Assembly (NCBI GenBank): GCA_963556495.2
Contig: OY747702.1
Span: 6,159,501 to 6,223,500 of the forward strand
Direction of reading: 5' to 3'
Source of the DNA: Valencia hispanica
Taxonomy: Eukaryota > Chordata > Actinopteri > Cyprinodontiformes > Valenciidae
DNA: 64,000 bases
The notes beneath the pieces are model-generated. The model was not told where the DNA came from. It ran no database searches and worked only from the letters and a program-made list of their open reading frames with translations. This document shows, piece after piece, positions 32,521 to 43,460 of this stretch. The position numbers and the translations under genes are program-made. Numbering within the stretch: the first letter of the stretch is position 1; every line of letters begins with the position of its first letter.

Positions 32521-34255
32521 TAGGGATGGGCATTCGATTAAACTGTCTTCATCGATCATCGGGAGAGTTAACGATCGATTTTCGATTAATCATTGATATT
32601 TTTATATTAAAATTCATTGTTCATAGGCTATATTAAAATGCAGTGAGAATAGAAAAATAGCGTTTTTCCTCATTGAGATCTTCATTACAAGTGGGACACC
32701 TCTTGTGGCAGTTAATTCACGGTAGTTGCACAAAGAAAATATGCACTATAAGCTGCGGAGCCGACAGCTAAAAGACGGTACTCATTAACACAACTGACGC
32801 TCATATTTTTTTTCTTCTCCAAAAAAGTAAAAAAAAAAAAGTCATGTTAAACAATAACTTAATAAAAAAAAAATAATACTTATAGGTCTGATAGTTTTGT
32901 GTTACATTTGGCAAAAAGAGTTGAGAAAGAGGATGAGAGAGATCAGCGTACCTAACAATAAATTAGGCTCATTAACAGACTAAAAAAGACACAAAAAAAG
33001 AAACCGTAACTTATATACAACTTTAGCATGAGTCTACTGATTTTTGTTGAGAAAGATGAGCATGTTAACATGCGCTGGGGTCAGAAGCGAAAGCATTCTG
33101 GTGAGCAGACTGACGAACACCAGGCTGCTGTCGCGTCTGACCTACAGCGCTGAGATCACCTGCTGTGAGGGACAGACGTCGCTGTGATACACATACCTCC
33201 GTTCTAACTTGGCAAGCCTCTGGAATGTTGTTTAATTCATTTTCCACCAGTCTGTAGGGGTACAATCCAGGGGTGGCGGAGCCTCCCTCAGAAAGTAATC
33301 GGTGAGTAAGTTTCTCTGCTCGTTGTGCATCTCGGCTCCTCCGTGCTAACACCGACTTTATGCTAGGTTGAGACCTCCGCTTCTAACCAGGGTTGGAAGT
33401 GCGTTCAAGGTGGCAGCATGTTGGAGTAGCTCAGTTACTTTGGTTCATATTTTTTTCTTTTTTAAAACTTTAATTCTTCCATTTCTGGTAGAAGCATTGT
33501 TTTTGTGGACAACTGTTCTCTCTGGTTTTGAATGCTGTGCAGCTGGAAGGATTTTTGCTGATACTTTTTATTTTTGGACATTTGTTATGATGCATAACCA
33601 TGGCAACAAGGTGGTTTACAACTGGCAGCAGCTGATTAACATCACAAAAGCTCAAATAAGACCTCAACTACAGCCACAAAACCCTGATGAGTTGAAAAGA
33701 AGACGCCATAGATCCAGAGCATCCTCTACATCAGACTGTCATACAACTACACAGCGTCTTCAGTCAGAGGCTTCTTCAGATCTGCAGACTGCTACACAAG
33801 ATCATCTCTACCCACAGCCATCAGCATCTACAACAAATCTTTGAAGGAACTTGCATAATGAGTTACAACAAAATTTAATTTCCCTTTGGGATTAATAAAG
33901 TAATTTTGAATTGAATTGAATTATACACAGCTTCGCAGTGTTGGCAGTGAACCGAGACTTTTTTGTTTATTTATTTTTTTAGTCAAAGTGGTCCCACGCC
34001 ACACTTTGCTGCGACTTCTTCATGACAATGCTATTGAAATACACAGAAACTAGCAAGAAACTGAGTCGGCCTGTTTATTCATCCCCCTCGTGTGGTGAAG
34101 TGTTTAATTACTGCCACATTGCAATATTAATTGCATTCCTTCAAAACTCACACTACACAACAGAACATGTGTTAATTGATTGGTAAAAAAAAATTTCATC
34201 GATTAAATTCTTAATGATCAATTAATCGATCGTCGATTAATTATGCCCATCCCTA
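32521..34255. mobile_element. hAT element with 8-bp duplication, non-autonomous
   Basis: Termini TAGGGATGGGCAT (32521) and ATGCCCATCCCTA (34255) are perfect inverted repeats; the duplication ATTTCAAT is perfect (32513-32520 and 34256-34263). Subterminal CGATTAAT/ATCGATC motifs recur at both ends, as in the TAGGGATGGG fish hAT group. No transposase remains; the middle contains a Rex1-derived segment (33405-33925). Confidence 0.88.
33405..33925 (+). mobile_element. Internally deleted Rex1 derivative inside the hAT
   Basis: Starts like the 5' end of the Rex1 piece at 52956 (GCATGTTGGA..., GCTGGAAGGATTTTTGCTG), continues into the Rex1 ORF start (HNHGNKVVYNWQQLINITKA, NPDELKRRRHRSRAS; frame 33368-33844) and then jumps to the Rex1 3' end (CTTTGAAGGAACTTGCATAA, TTTCCCTTTGGGATTAATAAAG, TTGAATTGAATTG). 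Nearly all endonuclease and RT is missing. The same 3' end recurs alone at 35800-35912. Confidence 0.75.
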
Positions 34256-34410
34256 ATTTCAATACAATCATACAAACATATTTCAGGAAGATGATGTCCA
34301 AATGTATGGCAGCACAGCCGTAAGTTAGCAAACCTCTATATCTGTCCTCTGTATCCTAACAACTATCATCGGAGAAAAGGGTCACCATACCATCACACAT
34401 AGACAAACAG

Positions 34411-34417
34411 CACACAC

Positions 34418-34458
<41 letters not shown>
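34411..34458. repeat. CA microsatellite
   Basis: About 24 CA units with one interruption (CGCA at 34421-34424). Confidence 0.95.
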
Positions 34459-34969
34459 AGTCCGTATTGCTACCCATATTAGGACTTTATATTGACTTCC
34501 ATTCATTTTATTAGCTACATTAATGCCTAACCCAAATCCTAACCCTAACCATTACCAGTTTATTCCTAACCCTAATCTAATAACATAATATTAAATGATT
34601 GTTTTTCTGATTATATTTTCTTGCAGATTCCTTTAATGAATTTCTTTCTTTTGCATCAAGCTGTGGTAAAAAAACGATTGCCTTTCAAAAGTCCATCAAG
34701 TAGCTGCAACACATTTTCACACATAGAATACTGACAAATGCCCACCACACAGGGCAAATCTCTACTTTTAGAAAATGTAAACAACATTTAGGTAAAGTGA
34801 GGTAAAGTGGAAACAACTGAAACGAGAATAAAAAATAAATAATATCTCAAAAACTAAACCTAAAATCTGTCATATTTTGACATTTTGAGAGAGAGAAGAA
34901 GTAGCTGAAGAGTTTGATATATAATATGTGTATGGTGTGAAAAAGTCATCTTATTAAAAAATTAAAAGC

Positions 34970-35056
34970 GATATCGATAATTTCCGATATTACATTTTAA
35001 TGCCAATATCGGCCGATAATGACCTCAGGCCGATAATATCGGACATCCCTAAAAAT
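34970..35056. mobile_element. Solo terminus of a second hAT family
   Basis: Ends GATAATATCGGACATCCCTA at 35053 and carries internal ATATCGGCCGATA palindromes, typical of one end of a fish hAT family. The opposite end is not in the window. Confidence 0.5.
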
Positions 35057-35799
35057 AAGCTGCATGAGAAATTAGAGTGTAGTACTCTATGGACTGTACC
35101 AGTTGGTCTGAAATATTTAAGAAACTCCTGTACAACTTACGAAGGGAAACGTTAACCATCAGCAGCATCATACTGTTATCAAAGTAAGAACAAACCTACA
35201 GCTTTGCTTTCCTTGCAAATTCAGATTTTTCTATTTATTATTATTTGTTTTCAGACATTTAAATATTTAACAGATGACGACATAAATAAACAAAGTCTGA
35301 AATGGAATAGGCAGAAGCTAAAGCTTATTACGCTTATTCCAGTATATTTACAAAGCATACAAAGTAAAAGCTACCAAAGTCTTATACATACAGTTATACT
35401 ATTTTTTGTATTTTCACATCATCCGAAAGAGAGAAAAAAATCGATCATCTTAGTTTTGCATCTATAGCATCCATTCTCAATGTATTTCTTTTTTATAATT
35501 GTTTTCTTCAAAAGAATATTAAATTGGATTAAGGTTCCACAGTCTTTCAACTCTTAGTGCAACTCACTCCAAACATTAATCCCAACTTTGTTCCATTAGT
35601 TCATTCTTAAGTCTGGAAATAGCCTATTGAGATTTGAACCTTTTTACTATAATTAATTTTCTTTTCTTTTACTGATTTGAAATGAAAAACAACATTCTAT
35701 AACAGTGGGTTTTTTTCTGGGATTGAGTAGGTCAATATTAAAATCTCCACAGTCAAAGACCATTTTACTACTTATATTCCTTCAAAGATTTGTTGTAGA

Positions 35800-35912
35800 C
35801 AGCCATCAGCATCTACAACAAATCTTTGAAGGAACTTGCATAATGAGTTACAACAACATTTAATTTCCCTTTGGGATTAATAAAGTAATTTTGAATTTGA
35901 ATTGAATTGAAT
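35800..35912 (+). mobile_element. Rex1 3' end fragment
   Basis: Shares about 105 bp with 33815-33925, including CAGCATCTACAACAAATCTT and TTCCCTTTGGGATTAATAAA, followed by (TTGAA)n. A severely 5'-truncated LINE copy. Confidence 0.75.
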
Positions 35913-36540
35913 ATCCTCATACAGATCAATCATTATTTCTTGAAAGTTTTCAAATAAAGGCTTTTAAATAATTTCTGTTATTTGGAGTTAGAGTCTATAT
36001 TATCTTTGGGACATGCAGGAGGTTTAAAAAGGTATAAAAAATTTGATTAACAGAAAGATGAACTATAATTTAAGGCAGTCTATCAATTCTCTATTAACTC
36101 TGCTGCATTTTGAAGATTTCAATAAATTATAGCTTTTGTTCAAAAGGGCCAGGCACATAAAGCTGTTTAGCATCTGGTTCAAAATCTAGACCCATTAAAA
36201 TGTATAAGGCATTCTTTCATCCTGTTTAACTCACCACGTTAGGTGAACATCTAAGTTATCAGAATCATAATAATATTTTTAAGATTTAGGATTTCTTTAT
36301 GACTCTATAAACTATGTATATTTACATAGGTAGTATTTTTAACCCCCTATTTCTCCTCTATATCCTATAAACAACAGTGAGAGTTATAAAAAGTATTCCA
36401 AAAAGCATTCATCTAACTTTTAAATATAAAAAAAAATTTAAAAAAATAGTGCGTCTTCCTCATTTTTTCTGTCAATCCTTCTCATCCACACCTTTTCCTA
36501 TGTGAGACACTTAACAACTTAGTTTGTCCCTGGACGATTC

Positions 36541-36883
36541 TGTCAAGCTGCGGGTGGAAGGGGAGCAGCCTCTGGCGAGAAACTATGCGTTCCAGACGCA
36601 GACGGTGGATGATCACCGAAGACAGGCGGTGATCCGAACGAAGGGACTGAGCTGGGCGAACCTGGGACCTCAGGCTGAAAGATTAGCTTGGGACTCGGAG
36701 TCTTGAATACTGACGTGCAGAAGCGGATCAGGAGCTACACGTCATAGAGAAGACGATGACAGAGCGAAGTGAGGTGAGTCGAGAGGTTCTTTGTAGTTTG
36801 TGGGGAAGAGGGATCCAGCCAATGAATGGTGGGGAGGTCATCAGACACAGCTGCTCTAGGTTGAGCCTGATGACTTCCTGACA
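36541..36883 (-). repeat. Gypsy 3' LTR
   Basis: Same 343 bp as 43113-43455 with about five substitutions, including one in the terminal inverted repeat (TGTCAAGC versus TGTCAGGC on the plus strand). Confidence 0.9.
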
Positions 36884-36904
36884 GAGCCCCCCCCCCCCCC
36901 CCCC

Positions 36905-37058
36905 TCCAGGCCCGGCTCCCGAAGGGCCAGGTCGATCGGGATGGAGGCGATGGAAGTCAGAGATCAGGGTGGAGTCCAGGATGTGACTCTGGACCATAGC
37001 CTTGCCAGTCTACGAGGTATTGGAACCCCCTATCCCGGACCCGGGAATGTAGGATACG
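36905..37058 (-). pseudogene. Gypsy chromodomain, interrupted
   Basis: After the [23 protein letters not shown] then YGPESH, an aromatic-rich chromodomain core (Y..W..Y pattern), followed by a small deletion/frame change into [20 protein letters not shown] and a poly-Gly tract. Chromodomains direct integration to particular chromatin marks in this clade. Confidence 0.8.
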
Positions 37059-38393
37059 TCAAACCGTATAGGCTGGACCACCATCGATAAGACGAGGGGG
37101 AGGTGGGGGAGTCTCAGGAGGGGATAAAGATGAAACGACGTGTCGTTTAAGGAGGGAACAGTGGAACACTGGATGAACCTTCAAGGACGCCGGGAGGCAG
37201 AGACGACGGTTGATGCGGCGAACAATCGGATAAGGACCAATGAAGCGGGGAGCCAGTTTTCGAGACTCAGCAGGGAGTTTGAGGTATCGGGGGGAGAGCC
37301 AAACCAGGTCCCCTGTCTGAAACGTCGGACCGGGTCGATGGCGTCGGCGGTGTTGTGCTACATACCCGGCGTTGGCCCGTGTGATGGACGCCCGAGCCCG
37401 AATCCAAGCTGCCTTGGCTCGGCGGATCAGCAATTGAGCTGCTGGGACCTCTACCTCTGGTTCCTGGTGAGAGAACAAGGGCGGCTGGTAGCCATTGCAG
37501 ACTTCAAAAGGGGACAACCTGGTGGCGGAGGAGACCTGGAGGTTGAGGGATAGTTCGGCCCAGAGCAAGGTGCGCGGCCAGGTGGTAGGTTCTGAAGAGA
37601 CAAAACATCGGAGATAGTGACCCACCAGTTGATTGGCCCTCTCCGTCTGGCCGTTGGTTTCTGGATGGTAGCCGGAAGAGAGGCTGGCGGTCGCCCCGAC
37701 GAGGCGGCAGAAGGCCTTCCAGAATTTGGCAGTAAATTGGGACCCTCTGTCTGAGACGATGTCCCGGGGAAAACCGTGGAGACGCACAACATGCTGAAGG
37801 ACCAGCTCCGCTGTTTCTTTGGCAGAGGGCAGGCCTGGTAGCGCAACCAAATGGACAGCTTTGGAGAAGCGGTCAACAAAGGTGGCAATAGTCGTCATAC
37901 CTATGGCGGGGGGTAATCCAGTGATGAAGTCCACCCCAATGTGCGACCAAGGCCGTGCTGGAACTGGCAGGGGACGAAGCAGTCCAGATCCCGGCTGAGT
38001 GGAAGTCTTAGCCCTGGCGCAGGTGGAACAGGCGCTAAGAAAGCTGTCGACATCCCTCGCCATGGAGGGCCACCACAGGGCGCGGCGGAGAAACTGAAGC
38101 GTCCTGGCCGTGCCCGCATGACCCGCCACTGGTGAAGAGTGACCCCACAGTAGAGCCTCCTTTCGACGGACGGTCGAGATGTAGCGACGGTTGGGTGGCG
38201 TCTCGGGAGGTGCTGGCTCATTAGCCAGGGCCGAATGAATGGAGTCCTCCAGCGGCCATCTGACAGACGCCAGGATGTGGTGTGGGGGAATGATGGGAGC
38301 GGGCTGGTGTGGTGTTGGACCCTGGAAATGGCGACGAGAGAGGGCGTCAGCCCTCCCATTCTTGGAGCCTGGCCGGTAGGAGATGTGAAAATT
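37059..38393 (-). pseudogene. Gypsy integrase
   Basis: Minus strand. Linker 38393-38130 (one frame break), then an HHCC-type zinc domain ([28 protein letters not shown]), the DDE core ([38 protein letters not shown]; all three acidic residues present) and the C-terminal GPY/F-like module ([32 protein letters not shown]). The frame 38129-37059 ends with TGA just before the chromodomain. Confidence 0.92.
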
Positions 38394-39540
38394 TTAGTGT
38401 TCAAAAAGATGAGCCCAACGGGCCTGGCAAGGGTTTAATTGCTTTGCATTCCTGATGTAGATGAGATTTTGGTGGTTTGTCCAGATCAGAAACGGTTCAG
38501 GCGTGCCCATGAGCCACTGCCGCCACTCCTCTAGAGCCCATTTGACAACCAGCAGTTCGCGGTCGCCAACCCTGTAATGTTGCTGCGTAGGGGAGAACTT
38601 CCGAGAGAAGTAGCAACAGGGGTGGAGCTTCTGATCTGGACCCTGCTGGGACAGGACTGCTCCAGCGCCAACTTTAGAGGCGTCCACCTCAACGGTGAAG
38701 GTCTTGGCAGGGTCTGGATGAAGTAAGATCGGCGCTGAATTGAAGAGCTGGGTAAGCCGGCCGAACGCTCGTTGAGCCTCCGGGGGTTGTTGGAAGGGGC
38801 GTGGCCGGAGAGCCGGCTTGGTCAGATCTGTGAGAGGAGCCACAACAGAGCTGTAGTTACGGATAAACCTCCGATAGAAATGAGCAAATCCAAGAAAGGA
38901 TTGTAGTTGTTTGAGGGTGGTGGGAGGTGGCCAGGTGGTTACCGCAGACACCTTCTGGGGATCCATGGCTATTCCTTCCGCTGAAATAACATAGCCCAGG
39001 AAGGTGGTGGAGCGTTTATGAAACGCACATTTCTCCAGTTTACAATAAAGGTGGTTCTGGAGGAGGCGCTCAAGGACCGCTCGGACGTGACGAACATGGT
39101 CCACCTCGGATGCAGAGTAAATGAGGATGTCGTCTAGGTATACAAACACCCATTGTCCAAGCATGTCCCGGAGGACGTCGTTTAGTAGCCGTTGAAAGAC
39201 TGCCGGACTGTTGCAGAGCCCAAAGGGCATAACCTGGAACTCCCAGTGACCAGTGGGGGTGCTAAATGCGGTTTTCCACTCATCCCCCTCCCGTATGCGG
39301 ACCAGGTTGTAGAAGTTCCGGAGGTCGAGGCGAGTGAAAATGGAAGCCCGAGAAAGACAGTCGAGAACAGTGCTCACCAATGGGAGAGGGTGACGATCTT
39401 TAATAGTTATTTTATTTAAACCCCGATAATCAATGCAGGGACGGAGCGTCCCCTCCTTCTTCTTAACAAAGAAGAACCCCGCTGATGCTGGAGGATGGTC
39501 GGATGAACCCCTGGTCCAGCGCTTCAGCGATGTAGGCCTC
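38394..39540 (-). pseudogene. Gypsy reverse transcriptase and RNase H
   Basis: Minus strand, about 380 codons open: [52 protein letters not shown], catalytic [25 protein letters not shown], and RNase H from [17 protein letters not shown] to [15 protein letters not shown] and [12 protein letters not shown]. The catalytic aspartates of RT are present. TAA at 38394-38396 ends the frame; the sequence after it ([16 protein letters not shown]) continues RNase H/linker in the same frame. Confidence 0.92.
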
Positions 39541-40200
39541 CAAATGCGTCGTCTCCGCTGGAGAGAGAGGAAACTGGCGGCCATGCGGGGGTGCCGCCCC
39601 GGGCAGGAGGTTGATTGCCATGTCGTAAGGCCTGTGAGGTGGTAGATTGGTGGCCCGGCGCTTGCTGAAGACCTCAGCTAGGTCTCTGTAGGATGGAGGG
39701 ATCTCTTCGATGGCTGGGGCCTGTGCGATCTCCAGCGCTCTGACCAATTGTGGGCGGAGATATCGTGCCGAGCACTTAGGACCCCACCGGAGAATCTGTT
39801 GGGCTGACCAGGAGATGTGGGGATCGTGAGAGCGGAACCATGGATAGCTTAGGATGAGAGGAGTCGTGCTGGAAGCGATGACCAGAAAGCTGATGAGTTC
39901 AGTGTGGTCCCCAACCCACATTCGGACCCTTGTGGTTCGTTGTTGGATGGGATAGGGCAGCAATGGACGTCCATCAACAGAAGTCACGGGTACAGGACGG
40001 TGCAGCTGAACGAGAGAGAGGTGAAGTCTTCTGGCCAGTTGGGCAGAGATGAAGTTGTCCGCTGCTCCAGTGTCTAACAGAGCAGAGTGGGTCAGATGTG
40101 GGTCATGTTGAATAAGTTGGACAGAGAGGAGGAATCGATTTGGAGCCATAGAGCCAGGTGAAACCTCTCCTATTTTCACCTGGCCTGATCTTTTCCCGGC
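39463..40200 (-). pseudogene. Gypsy protease and N-terminal RT region
   Basis: Minus strand. An aspartic-protease site ALLDTGAADNFIS (about 40088-40050) is followed by the protease fold (LILSYPWFRSHDPHISWS) and the linker to [54 protein letters not shown]. The catalytic D-T-G is intact. The frame shifts near 39470-39550 into that of the RT. Confidence 0.85.
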
Positions 40201-40500
40201 CTGAGGGTGCACTGTCGAAGGCGATGCTTGGGTGATCCACAGTAAGCACACAATCCCTCTCGGTGCCATCGCTCTCTTTCCTCTGGCGGAAGGTGACCAA
40301 GCTGCATTGGCTCCTCTTGCTCCTCCAAACAGGTTGGAGCCGAATTCGGCGGAGCGATATGGTGAGATGCGATGCGCCGGGGACCGAGCCCTAGGGCGAC
40401 TCATTACCCGGCAATCGATCTCCAACGTCAGGCTGATCGCTCTATCCAGGGCCTCTATCCAGGGTCTGCGGAGCCTCCCTGCCGACCATCTCATCCCGGA
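40201..40500 (-). pseudogene. Gypsy gag, C-terminal part after the L2 insertion
   Basis: Resumes the gag sequence immediately (minus strand from 40500) and runs through an arginine-rich stretch toward a place where a CCHC zinc knuckle is expected; only degraded remains with shifted frame are seen. Stops and frameshifts prevent a continuous product. Confidence 0.55.
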
Positions 40501-42600
40501 TACGTACCACAGGAATTTAAAATAGCTGTAATTAAACCTTTACTCAAGAAACCTTCCCTTGATCAAGATGACTTGGTGAATTACAGACCTATATCTAACC
40601 TTCCTTTCTTATCCAAAGTCCTTGAGAAAATTGTTGCTAATCAAGTCTGTGAGCATCTAAACAGTAACGAGCTGTTTGAAGAGTTTCAGTCAGGTTTTAG
40701 AGCTCATCATAGCACTGAAACAGCACTGGTGAAGGTTACTAATGATATTCTCATGGCCTCAGATAATGGACTTTTGTCTGTTCTGGTTTTGTTAGATCTC
40801 AGTGCTCATTTTGACACAGTCGATCATAATATTCTCTTAGAAAGGCTTTAACATGTTGCAGGGATCAAAGGAACAGCACTAGGCTGGTTTAAATCATATT
40901 TGTCTGATAGATTCCAGTTTGTTCATCTAAATGATAAATCTTCTTCACTCTCAAGGGTTACTTGTGGAGTTCCACAGGGTTCTGTGCTTGGACCAATTCA
41001 GTTCACCATATATATGCTCCCAATTGGTAGAATCATTAGACAGCATGGGATAAATTTCCACAGCTATGCAGATGATACACAACTATATTTATCCATAAAC
41101 CCTGATGAACCCAGTCAGTTAGGTAGATTACAGGCATGTCTGGAAGACATAAAAACATGGATGACACTAAACTTTTTGCTTTTAAATTCTGACAAAACAG
41201 AAGTTGCTGTCTTTGGACCAGAAGTTCTTAAACAGAAACTGATTGGTCAATCACTTCATCTGGATGGCATTAAATTGGCTCCCAGTAATGACGTAAAGAA
41301 CCTCGGCGTTATTGTTGACCGAGACTTGACATTTAAATCCCATATTAAATAGGTTTCTAGAATGTATTTCTTTCACCTCCGGAATATTGCTAAAATTAGA
41401 AACATCCTGTCCAGGAGTGATGCTGAGAAACTAGTCCATGCATTTGTTACCTCAAGGCTGGACTACTGTAATTCTTTACTATCAGGTAGTCCACAAAATG
41501 CCATTAAAAGCCTTCAGTTGATCCAAAATGCGGCAGCAAGAGTTCTGATGAATATTAAAAAGAGAGATCACATTTCTCCTGTTTTAGCTTCCCTTCGTTC
41601 AATCCAGAATAGAATTTAAGATCCTTCTTCTTACATACAAAGCCCTTAATAATCAAGCTCCATCATACATCAGAGATCTAATTGTTCCATATGTTCCTAA
41701 CAGAGCCCTTCGCTCTCAGACTGCAGGTTTACTTGTGGTTACTAGGATTTCTGAAAGTAGAATGGGAGGCAGATCTTTTAGTTATCATGCTCCTCTCCTG
41801 TGGAACCAGCTCCCAGCTTTAGTCCGTGAGGCAGACACTCTGTTTACTTTTAAGGCCAGGCTGAAAACTTTCCTTTTTGATAAAGCTTATAGTTAGAGTG
41901 GCTAAGGTCATCCTGAGCTATCTCTGTAGTTATGCTGCTTAGACTGCTGGAGGACAGACTTACCAATTTTCTTGACTCTGCTACTTACTTTTCTCCTACG
42001 ACTCTCCAGTTGTATTACAGTACATTCTGTTATTTCGACTGTTAACTTTGTTTTCTCTCAGTGTTTTTCTCTCCATAGAAGATATACCTGGTCTGGTATC
42101 CGGCTTGGCTGCAATGCCCTGTTGGACGGGGGGCATTGACTGGGATGATCCTCCCAGTAACTGAACATCCACTGTGTCCTTTTATCAACTTTTTACTTTC
42201 TGTAACATAGAAAGTTCTCTTATATCAGATCTTCTGTTCCTTCTGTGTCTCTGCTCTGTCTTCTCAAACCCCCACACGGTCGTGGCAGATGGCCGCTCCT
42301 ACTGAGCCTGGTTCTGTTGGAGGTTTCTTCCTGTTAAAGGGGAGTTTTTCCTCTCCACCGTCGCTACATGCTTGCTCAGTATGAGGGATTGCTGAAGGAT
42401 TGCTGTGGTTGGAAAGTTTGCATCAACGGGGCTCAACCTCACGGCAATGACTGACGCAATCTGCTGGGATTCCTTAAATAGGAAACTTTTTAACTGATTG
42501 GAATGTTTGTATAAATGTATTTAAATGACTTCTTGTTAAGTGCCTTGAGATGACATCTGTTGTGAATTGGCGCTATATAAATAAACTGAATTGAATTGAA
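40501..42600 (+). mobile_element. L2 LINE inserted in Gypsy gag
   Basis: Plus strand, 5'-truncated inside the RT domain. It starts at the residues [18 protein letters not shown], continues [40 protein letters not shown] (40372-40851 frame), CGVPQGSVLGPIQFTIYMLP, NFHSYADDTQLYLSI with catalytic ADD, VKNLGVIVDRDLTFKSH (stop TAG at 41350-41352) and the C-terminal tail YFFHLRNIAKIRNILSRSDA. A 3'UTR of about 600 bp and (TTGAA)n tail to 42600 follow. Interruptions: TAA at 40849, the TAG, and a frame change near 41600. The target is restored exactly on removal, with no visible duplication. Confidence 0.93.
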
Positions 42601-43110
42601 TGTAGCCGGCCAGTCCCTCCATGAAGACGGAACTCAAGGCGTCGTCTCCCCACGACAGCTTGGTGGCCAGGGTGCGGAACTCCGCGGCAAAGAGATGGAC
42701 CGGCTGGTTGCGCTGGCGCAGATGAAGGAGCAGAACCTCCGTGGCGGTCTCGCTGCTGGGGGGAACGAAGGTCTTCCGTAGCTCCATTACAAACAGGGAG
42801 TAGTCATTGCAGAGAGGCGATTTGAAGAGCCGTACATTGATGGCTGACATTCGAAAATCATATCGAGCGTTGCCAACAGGCCATCTGGTTTCCCGTCTAA
42901 CCCGTTCCACTTGTCGGGAAGGCAGATCCGAGGCTCGGCGGTAAAGGAGGGTCTCTGCTGGAGAGTGTTGACCAGCCCGGCCAATCTGATGTGGGCTTCG
43001 GATAGGGTCTCCAGTCTGGAACTTAGTCGATCGACTATGCCTCGGAGATGAGCTACCTCGGCTTGGAGTGCCTCCACCTCTGCTGAAACGCCCGTTCCTG
43101 GCTCTGTCAT
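42601..43110 (-). pseudogene. Gypsy gag, N-terminal part
   Basis: ATG at 43110-43108 lies only two bases inside the 5' LTR. It encodes MTEPGTGVSAEVEALQAEVA with a short coiled-coil-like stretch (LRGIVDRLSSRLETLSEAH) and RICLPDKWNGLDGKPDGLL; then after a frame change (around 42910) the capsid-like region YDFRMSAINVRLFKSPL, SETATEVLLLHLRQRNQPV, AEFRTLATKLSWGDDAL. It is cut by the L2 insertion after MEGLAGY. The gag C-terminal part continues at 40500 ([14 protein letters not shown]). Confidence 0.8.
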
Positions 43111-43112
43111 CC

Positions 43113-43455
43113 TGTCAGGCTGCGGGTGGAAGGGGAGCAGCGTCTGGCGAGAAACTATGCGTTCCAGACGCAGATGGTGGATGATCACCCAAGACAGGCG
43201 GTGATCCGAACGAAGGGACTGAGCTGGGCGAACCTGGGACCTCAGGCTGAAAGATTAGCTTGGGACTCGGAGTCTTGAATACTGACGCGCAGAAGCGGAT
43301 CAGGAGCTACACGTCATAGAGAAGACGATGACAGAGCGAAGTGAGGTGAGTCGAGAGGTTCTTTGTAGTTTGTGGGGAAGAGGGATCCAGCCAATGAATG
43401 GTGGGGAGGTCATCAGACACAGCTGCTCTAGGTTGAGCCTGATGACTTCCTGACA
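43113..43455 (-). repeat. Gypsy 5' LTR
   Basis: On the minus strand begins TGTCAGGAAGTCATCAGGCT and ends GCCTGACA. Inner boundary defined by divergence from the other LTR. Confidence 0.9.
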
Positions 43456-43460
43456 GATTC

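Larger units (their letters stand above)
32443..34335 (-). mobile_element. L2 3' tail split by a hAT insertion
   Basis: 32443-32520 is the L2 tail (TTCAATTCAGTTTATTTATA, GCGCC, TGTCATCTCAAGACACTTTA); its continuation (ACAATCATACAAACATATTTCAGG) resumes after 34263. The intervening 32521-34255 is a hAT element. Confidence 0.8.
34336..36540. other. Non-coding sequence between hAT and Gypsy
   Basis: Contains a CA microsatellite (34411-34458), TAACCC-like words at 34530-34575, a solo hAT-type terminus (34970-35056), and a Rex1 3' tail (35800-35912). The rest is AT-rich with no recognised gene; the open frame at 35204-35467 has no similarity. Confidence 0.45.
36541..43455 (-). mobile_element. Ty3/Gypsy LTR retrotransposon with chromodomain
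   Basis: Element on the minus strand: 343-bp LTRs at both ends (five differences by eye, about 1.5%) and a perfect 5-bp duplication GATTC (36536-36540 and 43456-43460). Gene order 5'-gag, protease, RT, RNase H, integrase, chromodomain-3' is that of chromodomain-bearing Gypsy elements. A plus-strand L2 (40501-42600) sits in gag. Coding regions are interrupted by stops and frameshifts, so this copy is defective. A G-rich run (complement of 36887-36904) lies just before the 3' LTR and can be the polypurine tract. Confidence 0.92.

Noticed and set aside
33368..33844. 158-codon frame as a host gene
   Set aside because: Matches the Rex1 5' region and ORF start, then jumps to the Rex1 3' end.
34530..34580. 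Interstitial telomere repeat (CCTAACCCTAACC words)
   Set aside because: Only a few imperfect units next to a CA repeat; part of a common fish repeat pattern, not a telomere array.
37140..37553. Plus-strand 137-codon frame inside the integrase region
   Set aside because: Antisense shadow of the Gypsy integrase, which has complete DDE motifs.
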